Positions 8,008 to 17,479 of a DNA stretch of 34,693 nucleotides are shown piece by piece. The notes beneath the pieces are model-generated. The model did not search any database. It was not told the DNA's origin and was given only the letters and a program-made list of their open reading frames with translations. The stretch's first letter is position 1. Every line of letters begins with the position of its first letter. The stretch lies in NCBI RefSeq assembly GCF_010211765.1, contig NZ_PDWO01000024.1, positions 1-34,693 on the forward strand. The letters run 5' to 3'. This stretch comes from Pseudoxanthomonas kaohsiungensis. Its GTDB lineage: Bacteria > Pseudomonadota > Gammaproteobacteria > Xanthomonadales > Xanthomonadaceae. The position numbers and the translations under genes are program-made.

Positions 8008-8398
8008 GTAGGAGCCGATTTATCGGCGACCCGACGCCGTCGGCACGGACGGCGCCTCGGCGGTCAGATGCCCCGGTCGCCCATGAGGATGGGCTCCTAC
8101 AGGAAGCAACGCGGTTTTTGAGGCGCTTTCGGGTCGTGACTCCGCTCTGCATGTGTGTAGGAGCCGATTTATCGGCGACCCGACGCCGTCGGCCCGGACG
8201 ACACCCAAGGGGTCAGATGCCCCGGTCGCCCATGAGGATGGGCTCCTACAGGAAGCAACGCGGTTTTTGAGGCGCTTTCGGGTCGTGACTCCGCTCTGCG
8301 TGTGTGTAGGAGCCGATTTATCGGCGACCCGACGCCGTCGACAGGACCGACACCCAGGCGATGCGATGCCCCGGTCGCCCATGAAGATGGGCTCCTAC
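8008..8398. repeat. Triple array of GTAG doublets (REPIN-like), period 149
   Basis: Three 93-bp doublets at 8008-8100, 8157-8249 and 8306-8398, exactly 149 bases apart, joined by a near-identical 56-base spacer. Each begins GTAGGAGCC, holds hairpin GCCGAT-TT-ATCGGC, and ends with an inverted second GTAG unit whose hairpin is GCCCAT-CCTC-ATGGGC. They resemble GTAG-type REP sequences of Stenotrophomonas, usually mobilised in trans by a RAYT transposase; none is in the window. Confidence 0.9.
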
Positions 8399-8480
8399 AG
8401 GAAGTACGGCGGCCTGATCGTTGGGTGCGTCAGCTTCTGTCCAACGGAGTGTGGCGCCCAACGTCGCCCGAGGACGCCGT

Positions 8481-8574
8481 ACCCCCGGGGCCGGGCGCAA
8501 GTGGCACATGGATGTGCCACGGCCCCTCGTAAAGGCAGGAGGCCGTCCCGAGGGGTAAGCCCGGCCCCGGGGGT
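8481..8574. repeat. Palindrome C, copy 1
   Basis: 16-bp perfect outer stem (8481-8496 with 8559-8574) built of ACCCCCGGGG plus CCGGGC and its complement. Two inner hairpins: GTGGCACAT-GG-ATGTGCCAC (8501-8520) and CCCCTCG / CGAGGGG (8523-8529, 8549-8555). A second full copy at 14833-14926 shows paired base changes in the outer stem. Confidence 0.85.
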
Positions 8575-8703
8575 GCGGCGGCCCCTTCCGGAGCGGGGCT
8601 TCGCTCCTTTCCAGTCAAGCGCGGGCGTCTGGAGCCGCGGCTTCGCTCCGGGTCCGTCGGCGGCGACTGCTTCCTGAGCCGAGACCGGATCCTGCCTCTC
8701 GCC

Positions 8704-10200
8704 TCAGGCCGCCGACGCCTGCTGCCGCTGCGGCCCCTCGCGCAGGGCGCGGCCGACCATGGAGACCAGCAGGTCCAGTTCTGCCTCGTCCATGCCGAAG
8801 TGCGGGGTGAAGCGCAGCGAGTTCTCGCCGCCATGGATCACGTTGACGCCGTGCTGGCGCAGCCACTCCTCGGTGGAACCGGCGCCGTAGCATTTGAACT
8901 GCGGGGCCAGTTCGCACGAGAACAGCAGGCCGGTGCCCTGGACCTTGGTGATCAGGCCGCCGAGCGAGGCCTTGAGCTGTTCGAGCTTGTGCAGCGCCTG
9001 GGCGCCACGCACGCGGATGTTCTCGCGCACCTGCGGGGTGAACATGGCCAGGGTGGCGCAGGCCACGTCCAGTGCGCGCGGGTTGGTGGTCATGGTGTTG
9101 CCGTACACGCCCTTGCGGTACAGCGAGGCGGCGTGCGCGGTCACCGCCAGCACCGACAGCGGGAACTGGGCGGCGTTGAGCGCCTTGGAATAGGTCTCCA
9201 TGTCCGGCGGCTGCACGCCCTCGAAGCCGGGGTAGTCCACCAGCGACAGCACGCCGTGCGCGCGCAGGCCGGCCTGGATCGAGTCGACCAGCAGCAGGCT
9301 GCCGTGTTCGGCGGTGAGCTCGCGCGCGGCGGCGTAGAACTCCACCGGCACGGCGCGGCCCGGGTCGCCTTCGCCCATCACCGGCTCCAGGAACACCGCC
9401 TCGATGAACCAGCCGCGCTTGCCCGCCTCGGCGAAGGCCTGGCGCAGGGCGGCCACGTCGTAGGGCGGGATCACGATCACCGAGTCTTCGCCACGATAGC
9501 TGGCCAGGTGCTGCACGTAGGCGCGGCGGCTGGAATCGGAATACAGGCCCGGGCGGTCGGTGCGTCCGTGGAAGCTGCCCTTGACCACCAGCCGCTTGAT
9601 CGTGGCGCCGGCGTGGCGCGCACCGGGGTCGGTCTGCAGCTTGGCGTTGATGTCGACGATGCGGGTGGCCAGGCCGACCGCTTCGGAACCGGAGTTGAGG
9701 CACATGAAGCGCTCGTACGGGCAGCCGCCGCGGCCCTGGCCGATCCGCTCGCGCAGCGCGGTGGCGAAGCGGCGCTGGGACAGGCTGGGGGTCATCACGT
9801 TCGCCATCACCTGCGGCCGGGCCATCGCCTCCAGCACCGGGCCGGGGGTGTGGCCGAAGCCGAGCATGCCGTAGCCGCCGGCGTCGTACAGCACCGCGCC
9901 CTTGAGCGTGACCACCCAGGGGCCGCGCGCGGCCAGGGCCACGTAGGGCGTGACGCAGTCGTCGGCATAGAAATTGACGAAGCCGGCCTGCAGGGCGTCG
10001 ATCTGCGCCGCCTCGTCCAGGTCCAGCAGGTCGGCCGCTTCCCCGCGGACGCGCTCGTATTCGGCGGCGGCCGCGGCGATGGCGGCGGCCAGGTCGGGGT
10101 GCGAGGCGGCCAGGCCGGCGACGGTGGTGTCGTCCAGGCCGGCGGTCAGGCGCTGGCCGGCGTGGGCGCGCAGGGGGGCAAGGGGGGCGAGGATGGACAT
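8704..10200 (-). CDS. Class III PLP-dependent aminotransferase
   Basis: 498-residue fold-type I, class III aminotransferase; the amino donor is not certain. Visible: FMCLNSGSEAVGLATRI (phosphate-binding GSE region), VVKGSFHGRTDRPG (stacking His), LLLVDSIQAGLRAHG (the Asp that contacts the pyridine nitrogen) and METYSKALNAAQFPLS with the Schiff-base lysine K339. The C-terminal GGENSLRFTPHFGMDEAELD is the usual substrate-contact and small-domain end. It is longer at the N-terminus than typical members (about 80 residues before the PLP domain). ATG 10200 has GGGAGA upstream. Divergent from an Lrp/AsnC gene with an operator-like palindrome between, so it is probably induced by an amino acid; lysine or another omega-amino acid is a guess. 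Confidence 0.85.
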   Translation of the reverse strand: MSILAPLAPLRAHAGQRLTAGLDDTTVAGLAASHPDLAAAIAAAAAEYERVRGEAADLLDLDEAAQIDALQAGFVNFYADDCVTPYVALAARGPWVVTLKGAVLYDAGGYGMLGFGHTPGPVLEAMARPQVMANVMTPSLSQRRFATALRERIGQGRGGCPYERFMCLNSGSEAVGLATRIVDINAKLQTDPGARHAGATIKRLVVKGSFHGRTDRPGLYSDSSRRAYVQHLASYRGEDSVIVIPPYDVAALRQAFAEAGKRGWFIEAVFLEPVMGEGDPGRAVPVEFYAAARELTAEHGSLLLVDSIQAGLRAHGVLSLVDYPGFEGVQPPDMETYSKALNAAQFPLSVLAVTAHAASLYRKGVYGNTMTTNPRALDVACATLAMFTPQVRENIRVRGAQALHKLEQLKASLGGLITKVQGTGLLFSCELAPQFKCYGAGSTEEWLRQHGVNVIHGGENSLRFTPHFGMDEAELDLLVSMVGRALREGPQRQQASAA

Positions 10201-10288
10201 GCGGTTCTCCCGGGACCGGCGGATGCTTTCCCTATTATCGGGATGGGTTCGTCGATTGGCAGCTATGATCCGGCAGGAATCCGGCGTT

Positions 10289-10307
10289 TTTCGTCGGATC
10301 GACGAAA
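10289..10307. promoter_or_regulatory. Likely Lrp/AsnC operator
   Basis: Perfect 8-bp inverted repeat TTTCGTCG-GAT-CGACGAAA in the divergent promoter region, 25 bases before the regulator start. A related half site TTCGTCGAT lies at 10248-10256, nearer the aminotransferase gene, and could support cooperative binding. Confidence 0.6.
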
Positions 10308-10331
10308 TACGCTGGGCAAAAGGATGGGCGA

Positions 10332-10763
10332 GTGAAAATCACCGAAGCCGACGAGCAACTGCTCTCCCTGCTGCGCGAGGACGCACGCGCCTCGACCGCG
10401 CAGATCGCCCGCCGTCTGGACCTGTCGCGGACCACGGTGCAGAGCCGGATCGACCGGCTCGAGCGGGCCGGGGTGATCCGCGGCTACACCGTGCGCGTGG
10501 ACGAGGGTGTGGAGCAGGCGCGGATCCGGGCCCACATCATGATCACGGTGCTGCCCAAGAAGATGGCGGCGGTGGTCAAGGAGCTGCACGGGATCCCGGA
10601 GGTGCGCACCCTGCAGTCGGTGAGCGGCTCCTTCGACCTGGTCGCGTTGGGCGTGGTGGGCGATGTCCACCAGATGGACGTGCTGACCGACCGGATCGGC
10701 GCGATCGACGGGGTCGAGCGCACGTCCACCTCGATCGTGCTGTCGACCAAGTTCGAGCGCTGA
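10332..10763 (+). CDS. Lrp/AsnC-family transcriptional regulator
   Basis: 143 residues. N-terminal winged HTH (about 1-60: ITEADEQLLSLLREDARAST, QIARRLDLSRTTVQSRIDRLE, AGVIRGYTVRVDEG) and C-terminal RAM/AsnC effector domain (about 68-143, with VRTLQSVSGSFDLVALGVVG). GTG start at 10332 with AGGATGGG upstream. It is divergent from the class III aminotransferase and probably controls it and itself through the palindrome at 10289-10307 in response to an amino acid. Octameric or dimeric DNA wrapping is typical of the family; the effector is not readable from sequence. Confidence 0.92.
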   Translation: MKITEADEQLLSLLREDARASTAQIARRLDLSRTTVQSRIDRLERAGVIRGYTVRVDEGVEQARIRAHIMITVLPKKMAAVVKELHGIPEVRTLQSVSGSFDLVALGVVGDVHQMDVLTDRIGAIDGVERTSTSIVLSTKFER

Positions 10764-10790
10764 GTCGCGCGGCCACGTGTCGCCGCCCCC

Positions 10791-10953
10791 GTAGAGCGGG
10801 GCTCGCCCCGCTGCTCCCGGGAAGGCGCTGCGTGTAGAGCGGGGCTCGCCCCGCTGCTCCCGGGAAGGCGTTGCGTGTAGAGCGGGGCTTGCCCCGCTGC
10901 TCCCGCGACGGCGCGCGCGACGGGCGTCGGCAGCGGGGCAAGCCCCGCTCTAC
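10791..10953. repeat. Second GTAG repeat family: three direct and one inverted copy
   Basis: GTAGAGCGGGGCTCGCCCCGCTGC units start at 10791, 10834 and 10877 (period 43), each a hairpin AGCGGGGC / GCCCCGCT followed by TCCCG. An inverted copy occupies 10930-10953, closing a large palindrome with the third copy. They lie in the 266-base gap between the Lrp gene and queA; the rest of that gap shows only a -10 box. Confidence 0.88.
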
Positions 10954-10982
10954 GGATCCCCGGGCCGCGCGCGCCGGGCCGG

Positions 10983-10988
10983 TACAAT
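10983..10988 (+). promoter_or_regulatory. -10 element of queA
   Basis: TACAAT, 42 bases before the queA start, directly after the repeat cluster. No good -35 is visible. Confidence 0.5.
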
Positions 10989-11029
10989 GGCCGGCTTCCG
11001 CGGGCGCACGGTGGCGCCCGGTTGCACGC

Positions 11030-12094
11030 ATGGCCGATGCCTTGAAGAAGTCCGACTTCCATTACGAGCTGCCCGAGGAGCTGATCGCGCAGGCGCCGCT
11101 GCCCGAGCGCTCGGCCAGCCGGCTGTTGCTGGTGCCGCCGGGCCAGGCCGCGTTCTCCGACCTGCACGTGCGCGACCTGCCGGGCCTGCTGCAGCCGGGC
11201 GACCTGCTGGTGTTCAACGACACCCGGGTGATCCCGGCGCGGCTGTTCGGGCAGAAGGACAGCGGCGGGCGGGTGGAGATCCTGATCGAGCGGCTGCTGC
11301 CCGACGAACAGGCCCGCGCCCAGGTACGCGCGAGCAAGTCCCCCAAACCCGGCAGCCGGATCGTGCTCGATGGCGGCGGCCAGGCCGAAGTTTTGGGCCG
11401 CGACGGCGAGTTCTACCAGCTGCGCTTCGAGGTCGAAGGTGGCCTGGAGCCGTGGCTGCTCAAGGTCGGCCGCCTGCCATTGCCGCCGTACATCCGCCGC
11501 GAACCCGGGCAGGACGACGCCGAGCGTTACCAGACCGTGTTCGCCCGCCAGGTCGGCGCGGTGGCCGCGCCCACCGCCGGCCTGCATTTCGATGAGGCGC
11601 TGCTGGCCACGCTGCGCGAACACGGGATCCAGTTCGGCCATGTGACCCTGCACGTGGGCGCGGGCACGTTCCAGCCGTTGCGGGTGGAAGACGTGCGCCA
11701 GCACACCATGCACAGCGAGTGGCTCAATGTGGGCGCCGAGCTGGTCGCGCAGGTGCGCCGCACTCGGGAGGCGGGGGGCAGGGTAGTCGCGGTGGGCACG
11801 ACGGTGGTGCGCGCGCTGGAAAGTGCATGGCACCGCAGCGAGGCGATGCCGGAGGGCGAGCTGCGGCCGTTCGCCGGCGAGACCCGGATCTTCATCTTCC
11901 CCGGTTACCGGATCCGCAGCGTCGATGCGCTGCTGACCAACTTCCACCTGCCGGAAAGCACGCTGCTGATGCTGGTGTCGGCCTTCGCCGGCAAGGAGCG
12001 GATTTTCGACGCCTACCGGCATGCCGTGGAGCAGCGCTACCGGTTCTTCTCGTACGGCGACGCGATGCTGCTGTGGGGGCAGTCTCCGCGGTAA
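11030..12094 (+). CDS. queA: S-adenosylmethionine:tRNA ribosyltransferase-isomerase
   Basis: Transfers the ribosyl group of SAM to preQ1 in tRNA to give epoxyqueuosine (queuosine pathway, cytoplasm). 354 residues, usual length. Conserved blocks: [23 protein letters not shown] split as [13 protein letters not shown] and [59 protein letters not shown], and [24 protein letters not shown] 11030 gives the conserved N-terminus. In related genomes queA and tgt sit together; here tgt follows but 808 bases of palindromic repeats separate them, and each has its own -10 box, so the old operon is probably split. Confidence 0.97.
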   Translation: MADALKKSDFHYELPEELIAQAPLPERSASRLLLVPPGQAAFSDLHVRDLPGLLQPGDLLVFNDTRVIPARLFGQKDSGGRVEILIERLLPDEQARAQVRASKSPKPGSRIVLDGGGQAEVLGRDGEFYQLRFEVEGGLEPWLLKVGRLPLPPYIRREPGQDDAERYQTVFARQVGAVAAPTAGLHFDEALLATLREHGIQFGHVTLHVGAGTFQPLRVEDVRQHTMHSEWLNVGAELVAQVRRTREAGGRVVAVGTTVVRALESAWHRSEAMPEGELRPFAGETRIFIFPGYRIRSVDALLTNFHLPESTLLMLVSAFAGKERIFDAYRHAVEQRYRFFSYGDAMLLWGQSPR

Positions 12095-12197
12095 CGGCTG
12101 CGGGTGGGTGTGCCGCATCGGAGCCATTTCGACGGCTTCGAACGACCGCAACCGCCACGGCGATTGCAAGAGCGCCGTGCCAATCGGCTTCGGGAGC

Positions 12198-12302
12198 CGC
12201 GGTGGGCCGGAGGTGTCGCGGCCGGCTCGGCGGCACATCCCTGTGCCGACGATCCGGCGCGGACATCCCTGTCCGCTCCCGCGACACCCCCGGCCCACCG
12301 CG
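12198..12302. repeat. Palindrome A, copy 2
   Basis: 105 bp. Outer arms CGCGGTGGGCCGG / CCGGCCCACCGCG: compared with copy 1 (CGCGATGGG / CCCATCGCG) both sides of one pair have changed, keeping the stem. The inner arms GGCAC / GTGCC and GCGGACA / TGTCCGC are kept; GCCGGCTC against GATCCGGC has one mismatch. Confidence 0.85.
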
Positions 12303-12340
12303 TCTTCGGAGGGCTTCGAGGTCGCCGCTTCGCTCTTCAT

Positions 12341-12707
12341 GTAGGAGCCGATTCATCGGCGACCCGACGTCATCGGCGCAGGTGACCCTTCATCGTTCGA
12401 CGCCCGGTCGCCCATGAGGATGGGCTCCTACAGGAGCGAAGCGGCGATTGAGGTGCAGGGCGCTGTTTCCTCAGTGTAGGAGCCGCCGATTCATCGGCGA
12501 CCCGAGGCGTTCTGCGCAGGCGGCGCGCTCGTGGTCCGACGCCCGGTCGCCCATGAGGATGGGCTCCTACAGGGAGCGCGGCGGCGATCAAGGTGCAGGG
12601 CGTTGTTTCCTTAGTGTAGGAGCCGATTCATCGGCGACCCGAGGCGTTCTGCGCAGGCGACGCGCCCGTGGTCCGACGCCCGGTCGCCCATGAGGATGGG
12701 CTCCTAC
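12341..12707. repeat. Second triple array of GTAG doublets
   Basis: Doublets at 12341-12431, 12476-12570 and 12616-12707 (91-95 bp, period about 135-140). The first hairpin is GCCGAT-TC-ATCGGC here, with an extra CCG in the second doublet. The spacer differs from that of the array at 8008-8398, while the doublet ends (GTAGGAGCC and GGGCTCCTAC) are the same. Confidence 0.88.
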
Positions 12708-12740
12708 AGGGAGCGAAGCGGCGATAGCGCATCGTCGCTG

Positions 12741-14018
<1,278 letters not shown>

Positions 14019-14048
14019 GGCCGGGCGGTGTGCCTGCGGGACTCGATG

Positions 14049-14180
14049 ACCGCAACCGCAACCGCAACCGCAACCGCAACCGCAACCGCAACCGCAACCG
14101 CAACCGCAACCGCAACCGCAACCGCAACCGCAACCGCAACCGCAACCGCAACCGCAACCGCAACCGCAACCGCAACCGCA
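14049..14180 (+). repeat. ACCGCA hexamer array, 22 perfect units
   Basis: 132 bases of uninterrupted ACCGCA. The unit length is a multiple of three, so all six frames stay open and encode Thr-Ala, Arg-Asn, Val-Ala or Leu-Arg type repeats. The perfect repeat implies recent expansion; copy number is likely to vary between isolates. Confidence 0.97.
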
Positions 14181-14213
14181 GGAGCGCCCGTCGAGGTCGG
14201 CTTCGGCGGGAGC

Positions 14214-14317
14214 CGCGATGGGCGGGGCTGTCGCGGCCGGATCGGCGGCACGTCCCTGTGCCGACGATCCGGCGCGGACATCCCTGTCCGCTCCCGCGAC
14301 ACCCCCGGCCCACCGCG
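14214..14317. repeat. Palindrome A, copy 3
   Basis: 104 bp. Left arm CGCGATGGGCGG as in copy 1, right arm CCCACCGCG as in copy 2, so one pair is A opposite C on this strand and T opposite G on the other: an intermediate between the two fully paired forms. Inner arms intact. Confidence 0.85.
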
Positions 14318-14358
14318 TCTTCGTGAGCATTCGGGTCGCGGCTCCGTTCTCTGCATGT

Positions 14359-14746
14359 GTAGGAGCCGATTTATCGGCGACCCGACGCCGTCTGCACGGA
14401 CGACGCCCTGGCGGTGAGACGCCCTGGTCGCCCATGAGGATGGGCTCCTACAGGAAGCGCAGCGGCTTCTGAGGGGCTTTCGGGTCGCGGCTCCGCTCTG
14501 CATGTGTGGGAGCCGATTTATCGGCGACCCGACGCCGTTGGCATGGACGACGTCCTGGCCGTGAGACGCCCGGTCGCCCATGAGGATGGGCTCCTACGGG
14601 AAGCGCAGCGGCTTCTGAGGGGCCTTCGGGTCGCGGCTCCGTTCTCTGCATGTGTAGGAGCCGATTTATCGGCGACCCGACGCCGTCGGCACGGACGACG
14701 CCCTGGCGGTGAGACGCCCTGGTCGCCCATGAGGATGGGCTCCTAC
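14359..14746. repeat. Third triple array of GTAG doublets
   Basis: Doublets at 14359-14451, 14506-14597 and 14654-14746, period 147-148. The middle copy starts GTGG instead of GTAG. Spacers (GGAAGCGCAGCGGCTT onward) are close to those at 8008-8398, suggesting that this whole block and the first one share a recent origin. Confidence 0.9.
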
Positions 14747-14832
14747 AGGCAGTGCAGCGGCTTTTGATCGGCGTGCGCGCTCAGCCTCTGGCGAGCGAAG
14801 TGGTGGCGCTTCACGTCGCCCGAGGACGTCGT

Positions 14833-14926
14833 ACCCCGGGGGCCGGGCGCAAGTGGCACATGGATGTGCCACGGCCCCTCGTAAAGGCAGGATGCCGTCC
14901 CGAGGGGTAAGCCCGGCCCCCGGGGT
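14833..14926. repeat. Palindrome C, copy 2
   Basis: Perfect 16-bp outer stem (14833-14848 with 14911-14926). Compared with copy 1 the run is 4 C then 5 G on the left and 5 C then 4 G on the right; copy 1 has the reverse, so pairing is kept by matched changes. The inner hairpin GTGGCACAT-GG-ATGTGCCAC is identical. Confidence 0.85.
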
Positions 14927-15181
14927 GCGGCGGCCCCTTCCGGCGCCGAGGCTTTGCTTTGACTCCTCCATGCGGCGGGCTGGTCGGGAAACCCGCCTTG
15001 AAGGGGCGGTCCCTGCTGGGTCGTAATCCCGGCCCGGTCCGGAGCGAGCCTGTGGCGGTCGCGGAGCAACGGTCCGCGGGCGCCGGCCGCTACCGTTCGG
15101 CGGCCGGGGGTGCCGCCGGGAACCCCCGGCCGCGAAAAACGGTCCGAACGGGCTTGGAAAGGGGCCGCTGCGTCCCTATGG

Positions 15182-15187
15182 CATAAT
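15182..15187 (+). promoter_or_regulatory. -10 element of yajC-secDF
   Basis: CATAAT 34 bases before the yajC start. A TTGGAA at 15154-15159 is too far (22 bases) for an ideal -35. A 10-bp hairpin GGCCGGGGGT / ACCCCCGGCC lies upstream at 15102-15131. Confidence 0.45.
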
Positions 15188-15221
15188 CCGCGGCTATTTT
15201 CCGCACAACCGGACGATCCCG

Positions 15222-15563
15222 ATGAGCTTCCTCGATTTCCTGATCCCGACCGCCCACGCCCAGGCCGCCGCCGGCCAGCCGCAGGGCGGTGGCTTCGGCA
15301 TGCTGCTGTTCCCGATCATCCTGATCGCGATCATGTACTTCCTGATGATCCGCCCGCAGATGAAGCGGCAGAAGGAACACAAGGCGATGCTGGACAAGCT
15401 GTCGCGCGGCGACGAGGTCCTGACCTCGGGCGGCCTGGCCGGCGTGGTCACCGACATCGGCGACAACTTCGTCACCGTCGAGATCGCCGACAACGTCCGC
15501 ATCCGCGTGCAGAAGGGCGCCATCGGCAACGTCCTGCCCAAGGGCACCCTGAAGTCCGCCTGA
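15222..15563 (+). CDS. yajC: Preprotein translocase subunit YajC
   Basis: 113-residue inner-membrane accessory of the Sec translocon. One N-terminal transmembrane helix (about 27-45, MLLFPIILIAIMYFLMIRPQ) precedes the conserved MKRQKEHKAMLDKLSRGDEV and the small beta domain with TSGGLAGVVTDIGDNFVTVE. First of the yajC-secD-secF operon; 58 nt to secD. The usual partner tgt is displaced upstream by repeats. Confidence 0.96.
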   Translation: MSFLDFLIPTAHAQAAAGQPQGGGFGMLLFPIILIAIMYFLMIRPQMKRQKEHKAMLDKLSRGDEVLTSGGLAGVVTDIGDNFVTVEIADNVRIRVQKGAIGNVLPKGTLKSA

Positions 15564-15621
15564 TCCTCCCATCCCACCGTTGAGCGTGGTCCCGCGCGGC
15601 GGGGCCGCGCGGGGTTCCGCA

Positions 15622-17463
15622 ATGCTCGAATTTCCCCGCTGGAAGTACTTCGTCATCCTGCTCGTGCTGGCGCTGAGCGTGGTTTACGCGCTGCCCAACG
15701 TGTTCCAGAGCGATTACGCCGTGCAGGTCACCGCCAACCGCGGCGCGGTGCTGGACGAGGTGCTCAGGACCCGCGTGGGTGGCTACCTTTCCGAGGCAGG
15801 CGTGCAGCCGAAGTCGGTGGCGGTGGAGAACGAGAGCCTGCTGGTGCGCCTGGCCGACGCCGACGCCCAGACCCTGGCCGCCGATACCCTGCGCGGCAAC
15901 CTCGGCGAGAACTACACCGTCGCCCTCAACCTGGCGTCGAACGTGCCGCCGTGGCTCGACCGCCTGGGCGCGCAGCCGATGGTGCTGGGCCTGGACCTGC
16001 AGGGCGGCGTGCACTTCGTCCTCCAGGTCGACCAGAAGGCGGCGCTGGAGAAGCGCGTGGATGCCTACGTCGAGGACGTGCGCGTCACCCTGCGCGACAA
16101 CCGCATCCGCTACACCGCGGTCGACCGTCGCCCCGACCACAGCATCGCCATCAACCTGGCCAGCGACGCCGACCCGGCCGCCGCGCGCGCGCAGCTGGCC
16201 AAGGTCATGCCGGCCATGACCGTGGAAGGCGAGGGCAATCGCCTGGTGGTGCGGATCCCGGAGACCGAACTGACCTCCATCGCCGGCTCGGCGATCGAGC
16301 AGAACATCGCCACCCTGCGCAACCGCGTCAACGAGCTGGGCGTGGCCGAGCCGATCATCCAGCGCCAGGGCAACGACCGCATCGTCGTGCAGCTGCCCGG
16401 CGTGCAGGACACCGCGGCGGCCAAGCGCATGATCGGCGCCACCGCGACCCTGGAATACCGCGCGGTGATCGAAGGCAATGCCGCCGATGCCGTGGCCAGC
16501 GGCCGGGTGCCGCCGGAAGCCAAGGTGTTCTACCGCCGCGACGGCCGCCCCGAGCTGCTGAGCAAGCGCGTGATCGTCACCGGCGACCAGATGGTCGCCG
16601 CGACCACCACCATCGACCAGAACGGCCAGCCGGCGGTCAGCGTGACCCTGAACAACGTCGGCGGCGACCGCATGTTCGACTTCACCAGCGCCAACGTCGG
16701 CAAGCCGATGGCGGTGGTCTACACCGAGCGCATCCCGCAGGTGACCGAGGTCAACGGCGAGGAGGTGCGCAGCTTCCGGGTCAAGGAGGAGGTCATCTCG
16801 GTGGCCAACATCCAGGGCGTGTTCGGCAAGCAGTTCCAGACCACGGGCCTGGAGAAGACCGAGGCCGAGGACCTGGCCAAGCTGCTGCGCGCCGGTTCGC
16901 TGGCCGCGCCGATGGACTTCGTCGAGGAACGCATCGTCGGCCCGAGCCTGGGCAAGGAGAACGTGGAGCGCGGCGTGACCGCGGTCCTGTACGCGTTCCT
17001 GTTCACCCTGGTGTTCTTCGCCGTCTACTACCGCATGTTCGGCGTGATCACCGGCATGGCGCTGTTGTTCAACCTGCTCATCGTCGTTGCCGTCATGTCG
17101 ATCTTCGGTGCGACCATGACCCTGCCGGGCTTCGCCGGCCTGGCCCTGTCGATCGGCCTGTCGGTGGACGCCAACGTGCTGATCAACGAGCGCATCCGCG
17201 AGGAGCTGCGCGCCGGGGTGCCGCCGAAGACGGCGATCGTCTCCGGCTACGACAAGGCGGGCGGCACCATCCTCGACGCCAACCTGACCGCGATCATCGC
17301 CGGCATCGCCCTGTACGCGTTCGGCACCGGCCCGCTGAAGGGCTTCGCCGTCACCCTGGTGATCGGCGTGCTGGCCTCGATGTTCACCGCCATCACCGTC
17401 TCGCGCGCGATCGTGACCCTGGTCTACGCCCGCCGCAAGAAGCTCAAGTCCCTGGCCATCTGA
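15622..17463 (+). CDS. secD: Protein translocase subunit SecD
   Basis: 613 residues, the usual length for proteobacterial SecD. With SecF it uses the proton gradient to pull secreted chains into the periplasm. First transmembrane helix about 8-26 (YFVILLVLALSVVYALPNV), a long periplasmic P1 region (about 30-440, with LGLDLQGGVHFVLQVD, the conserved D-L-x-G-G motif, and LRNRVNELGVAEP), then five transmembrane helices with TLPGFAGLALSIGLSVDANVLI split as LPGFAGLALSIGLSVDAN and ANVLINERIREEL. ATG 15622 gives the conserved MLEFPRWKYF; the upstream open frame is not conserved. SecF follows after 16 nt. Confidence 0.97.
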   Translation: MLEFPRWKYFVILLVLALSVVYALPNVFQSDYAVQVTANRGAVLDEVLRTRVGGYLSEAGVQPKSVAVENESLLVRLADADAQTLAADTLRGNLGENYTVALNLASNVPPWLDRLGAQPMVLGLDLQGGVHFVLQVDQKAALEKRVDAYVEDVRVTLRDNRIRYTAVDRRPDHSIAINLASDADPAAARAQLAKVMPAMTVEGEGNRLVVRIPETELTSIAGSAIEQNIATLRNRVNELGVAEPIIQRQGNDRIVVQLPGVQDTAAAKRMIGATATLEYRAVIEGNAADAVASGRVPPEAKVFYRRDGRPELLSKRVIVTGDQMVAATTTIDQNGQPAVSVTLNNVGGDRMFDFTSANVGKPMAVVYTERIPQVTEVNGEEVRSFRVKEEVISVANIQGVFGKQFQTTGLEKTEAEDLAKLLRAGSLAAPMDFVEERIVGPSLGKENVERGVTAVLYAFLFTLVFFAVYYRMFGVITGMALLFNLLIVVAVMSIFGATMTLPGFAGLALSIGLSVDANVLINERIREELRAGVPPKTAIVSGYDKAGGTILDANLTAIIAGIALYAFGTGPLKGFAVTLVIGVLASMFTAITVSRAIVTLVYARRKKLKSLAI

Positions 17464-17479
17464 CGGGAACGGAACGCAC

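Larger units (their letters stand above)
7721..8703. other. 983-base non-coding region made of palindromic modules
   Basis: No credible gene. In order it holds eight ACCGCA-type hexamers (7780-7827, two reading ACCACA), palindrome A (7861-7965), three GTAG doublets (8008-8398), palindrome C (8481-8574) and two small GGAGC...GCTCC hairpins (8591-8650). The same order recurs at 12095-12902 and 14019-15221. Open frames across it are by-products of the repeats. Confidence 0.85.
14019..15221. other. 1203-base non-coding region, third and longest set of palindromic modules
   Basis: Holds the 22-unit hexamer array (14049-14180), palindrome A copy 3 (14214-14317), three GTAG doublets (14359-14746), palindrome C copy 2 (14833-14926) and, after a stretch with nothing recognisable (14927-15101), a hairpin at 15102-15131 and the yajC -10 box. 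It interrupts the usual tgt-yajC-secDF linkage. Frames over the hexamer code only for dipeptide repeats. Confidence 0.85.

Noticed and set aside
8008-8398. Regularly spaced repeats as a CRISPR array
   Set aside because: Repeats are ~93 bp with near-identical spacers, each unit is an inverted doublet, only three copies occur per site, and no cas genes are present.
14028-14417. Thr-Ala repeat protein encoded by the hexamer array
   Set aside because: A hexamer without stops opens all frames; there is no ribosome site or conserved flank, and the frame continues through palindrome A and a GTAG doublet.
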